Part shown: positions 62,307 through 64,000 of the stretch, piece after piece | How the letters are laid out: each line of letters starts with the position of its first letter | Position numbering within the stretch: the first letter of the stretch is position 1 | DNA from: Synechococcus sp. MW101C3 | GTDB lineage: Bacteria; Cyanobacteriota; Cyanobacteriia; PCC-6307; Cyanobiaceae | Direction: 5' to 3' | Assembly: GCF_002252635.1 (NCBI RefSeq) | Contig: NZ_NQKX01000001.1 | Coordinates: 124,001-188,000 of the forward strand | Length of the DNA: 64,000 nt | The notes under the pieces: generated by a model | Seen by the model: the letters and a program-made list of their open reading frames with translations, nothing else | What the model was told of the DNA's origin: nothing | Databases searched by the model: none | Translations under genes and position numbers: made by a program

Positions 62307-62591
62307 TCACTCCGTGGTGCCCAGGCTGGTGCTCGGAGCGCCGCCGAACAGGCCGAGGCTGGGGGCCTCCCCATAAAAGTCGTCCACCCCCGCTTCACCG
62401 CGCAGGGCCGCGTCCTGGTTGATGCAGCGCTGCGGCTCCTTCACGTATTGACAGACCCTCGCCCAGAGCTTGGCGCGGGTGCCGGGAGCGCCCTGGCTGA
62501 AGAGCACCTGGTCATTGCCACCGACCATCCCCTGGATCTCCACCTGACAAAGTGCGCAGCGCACGCGGGTGCCGGGGGGGATCGAAGCCAT
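62307..62591 (-). CDS. Small Cys-containing conserved-type hypothetical protein
   Basis: 94 residues. Four Cys in the order RCALC, RVCQYV and RCINQD could bind a metal or form disulfides; the C-terminal third is Gly/Ser-rich and likely unstructured. No TM. The start MASIPPGTRVRCALC follows a plausible ATG. It is upstream of rimP on the same strand, with a gap of about 155 bp. Family not recognised with certainty. Confidence 0.65.
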   Translation of the reverse strand: MASIPPGTRVRCALCQVEIQGMVGGNDQVLFSQGAPGTRAKLWARVCQYVKEPQRCINQDAALRGEAGVDDFYGEAPSLGLFGGAPSTSLGTTE

Positions 62592-62695
62592 GGCATGGCG
62601 GCGGTTGGAGGCAACTTAGGCTGCTATCTGCGGGCCCGGGCCCCACTGTTGCGACGTCGAAAAGGTGCGACGTCAAAAAGTTCCCGTTGCCAGCT

Positions 62696-64000
<1,305 letters not shown>

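Overview
The window comes from a high-GC unicellular picocyanobacterium of the Synechococcus/Cyanobium/Vulcanococcus type. The case rests on gene content: chlorophyll synthase (chlG), the phylloquinone methyltransferase menG, an orange carotenoid protein with its recovery protein and a beta-carotene ketolase, cyanobacterial small families (DUF2862, DUF3493), and scattered GCGATCGC (HIP1-type) octamers, for example at 21335, 24587, 32533, 43721 and 55700. No rRNA, CRISPR array or complete insertion sequence is visible. Three tRNA genes are present (Ser-CGA, Ser-TGA, Thr-CGT).

Layout. 1-16.5 kb: two minor-pilin operons (2-2802 and 9670-11849), a PilZ gene and a further prepilin. The operons sit beside two paralogous methyltransferases with a regulatory domain (2804-4453 and 7963-9552), which bracket serS, a NifU-domain gene and lepA. 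A histidine kinase and an OmpR-type regulator face each other convergently, followed by one ABC permease. 16.5-24.6 kb: a visibly lower-GC island bounded by two closely related major-pilin-like genes (16795 and 23752). It holds a TPR/glycosyltransferase-like gene, a methyltransferase, a fused FkbM methyltransferase/2OG-Fe(II) oxygenase, trmH and a deleted trmH relic. A 15-bp minisatellite lies between the first pilin and its terminator.

24.5-36.5 kb: ordinary core genes: a trypsin-like lipoprotein protease, an alkyltransferase-like protein, rsmB, a class A PBP, chlG, hisF, menG, glyQ and comEC. 36.5-44.6 kb: tRNA-Ser, an EAL-domain c-di-GMP phosphodiesterase, a YciI-like gene, the photoprotection cluster ocp-crtW-frp, a second tRNA-Ser and small enzymes. 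44.9-52 kb: a tandem SpoIIAA-like protein and a six-gene minus-strand run (GH13, N-formylglutamate amidohydrolase family, transglutaminase-like, Anbu, GT2, acyltransferase-like). 52-64 kb: a CDF transporter, a Nif11 protein, a hydrolase, a cupin next to a VapC relic, tRNA-Thr, then the rimP-nusA-ylxR-infB operon, a CpdA-like phosphodiesterase and the start of an HtrA-type protease.

How it fits together. Nine genes encode an N-terminal pilin helix with Glu at +5, and PilZ, EAL and ComEC proteins are nearby, so the region looks devoted to type IV pili, their c-di-GMP control and possibly DNA uptake. Four methyltransferase-type genes and a TPR/glycosyltransferase-like gene lie next to pilin genes, which suggests, without proving, a pilus or surface-glycan modification locus. 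The most striking local anomalies are a prepilin whose leader is out of frame across a G7 tract (10651-10657), the preceding pilin that starts at mature residue +1, and the FkbM-dioxygenase fusion.
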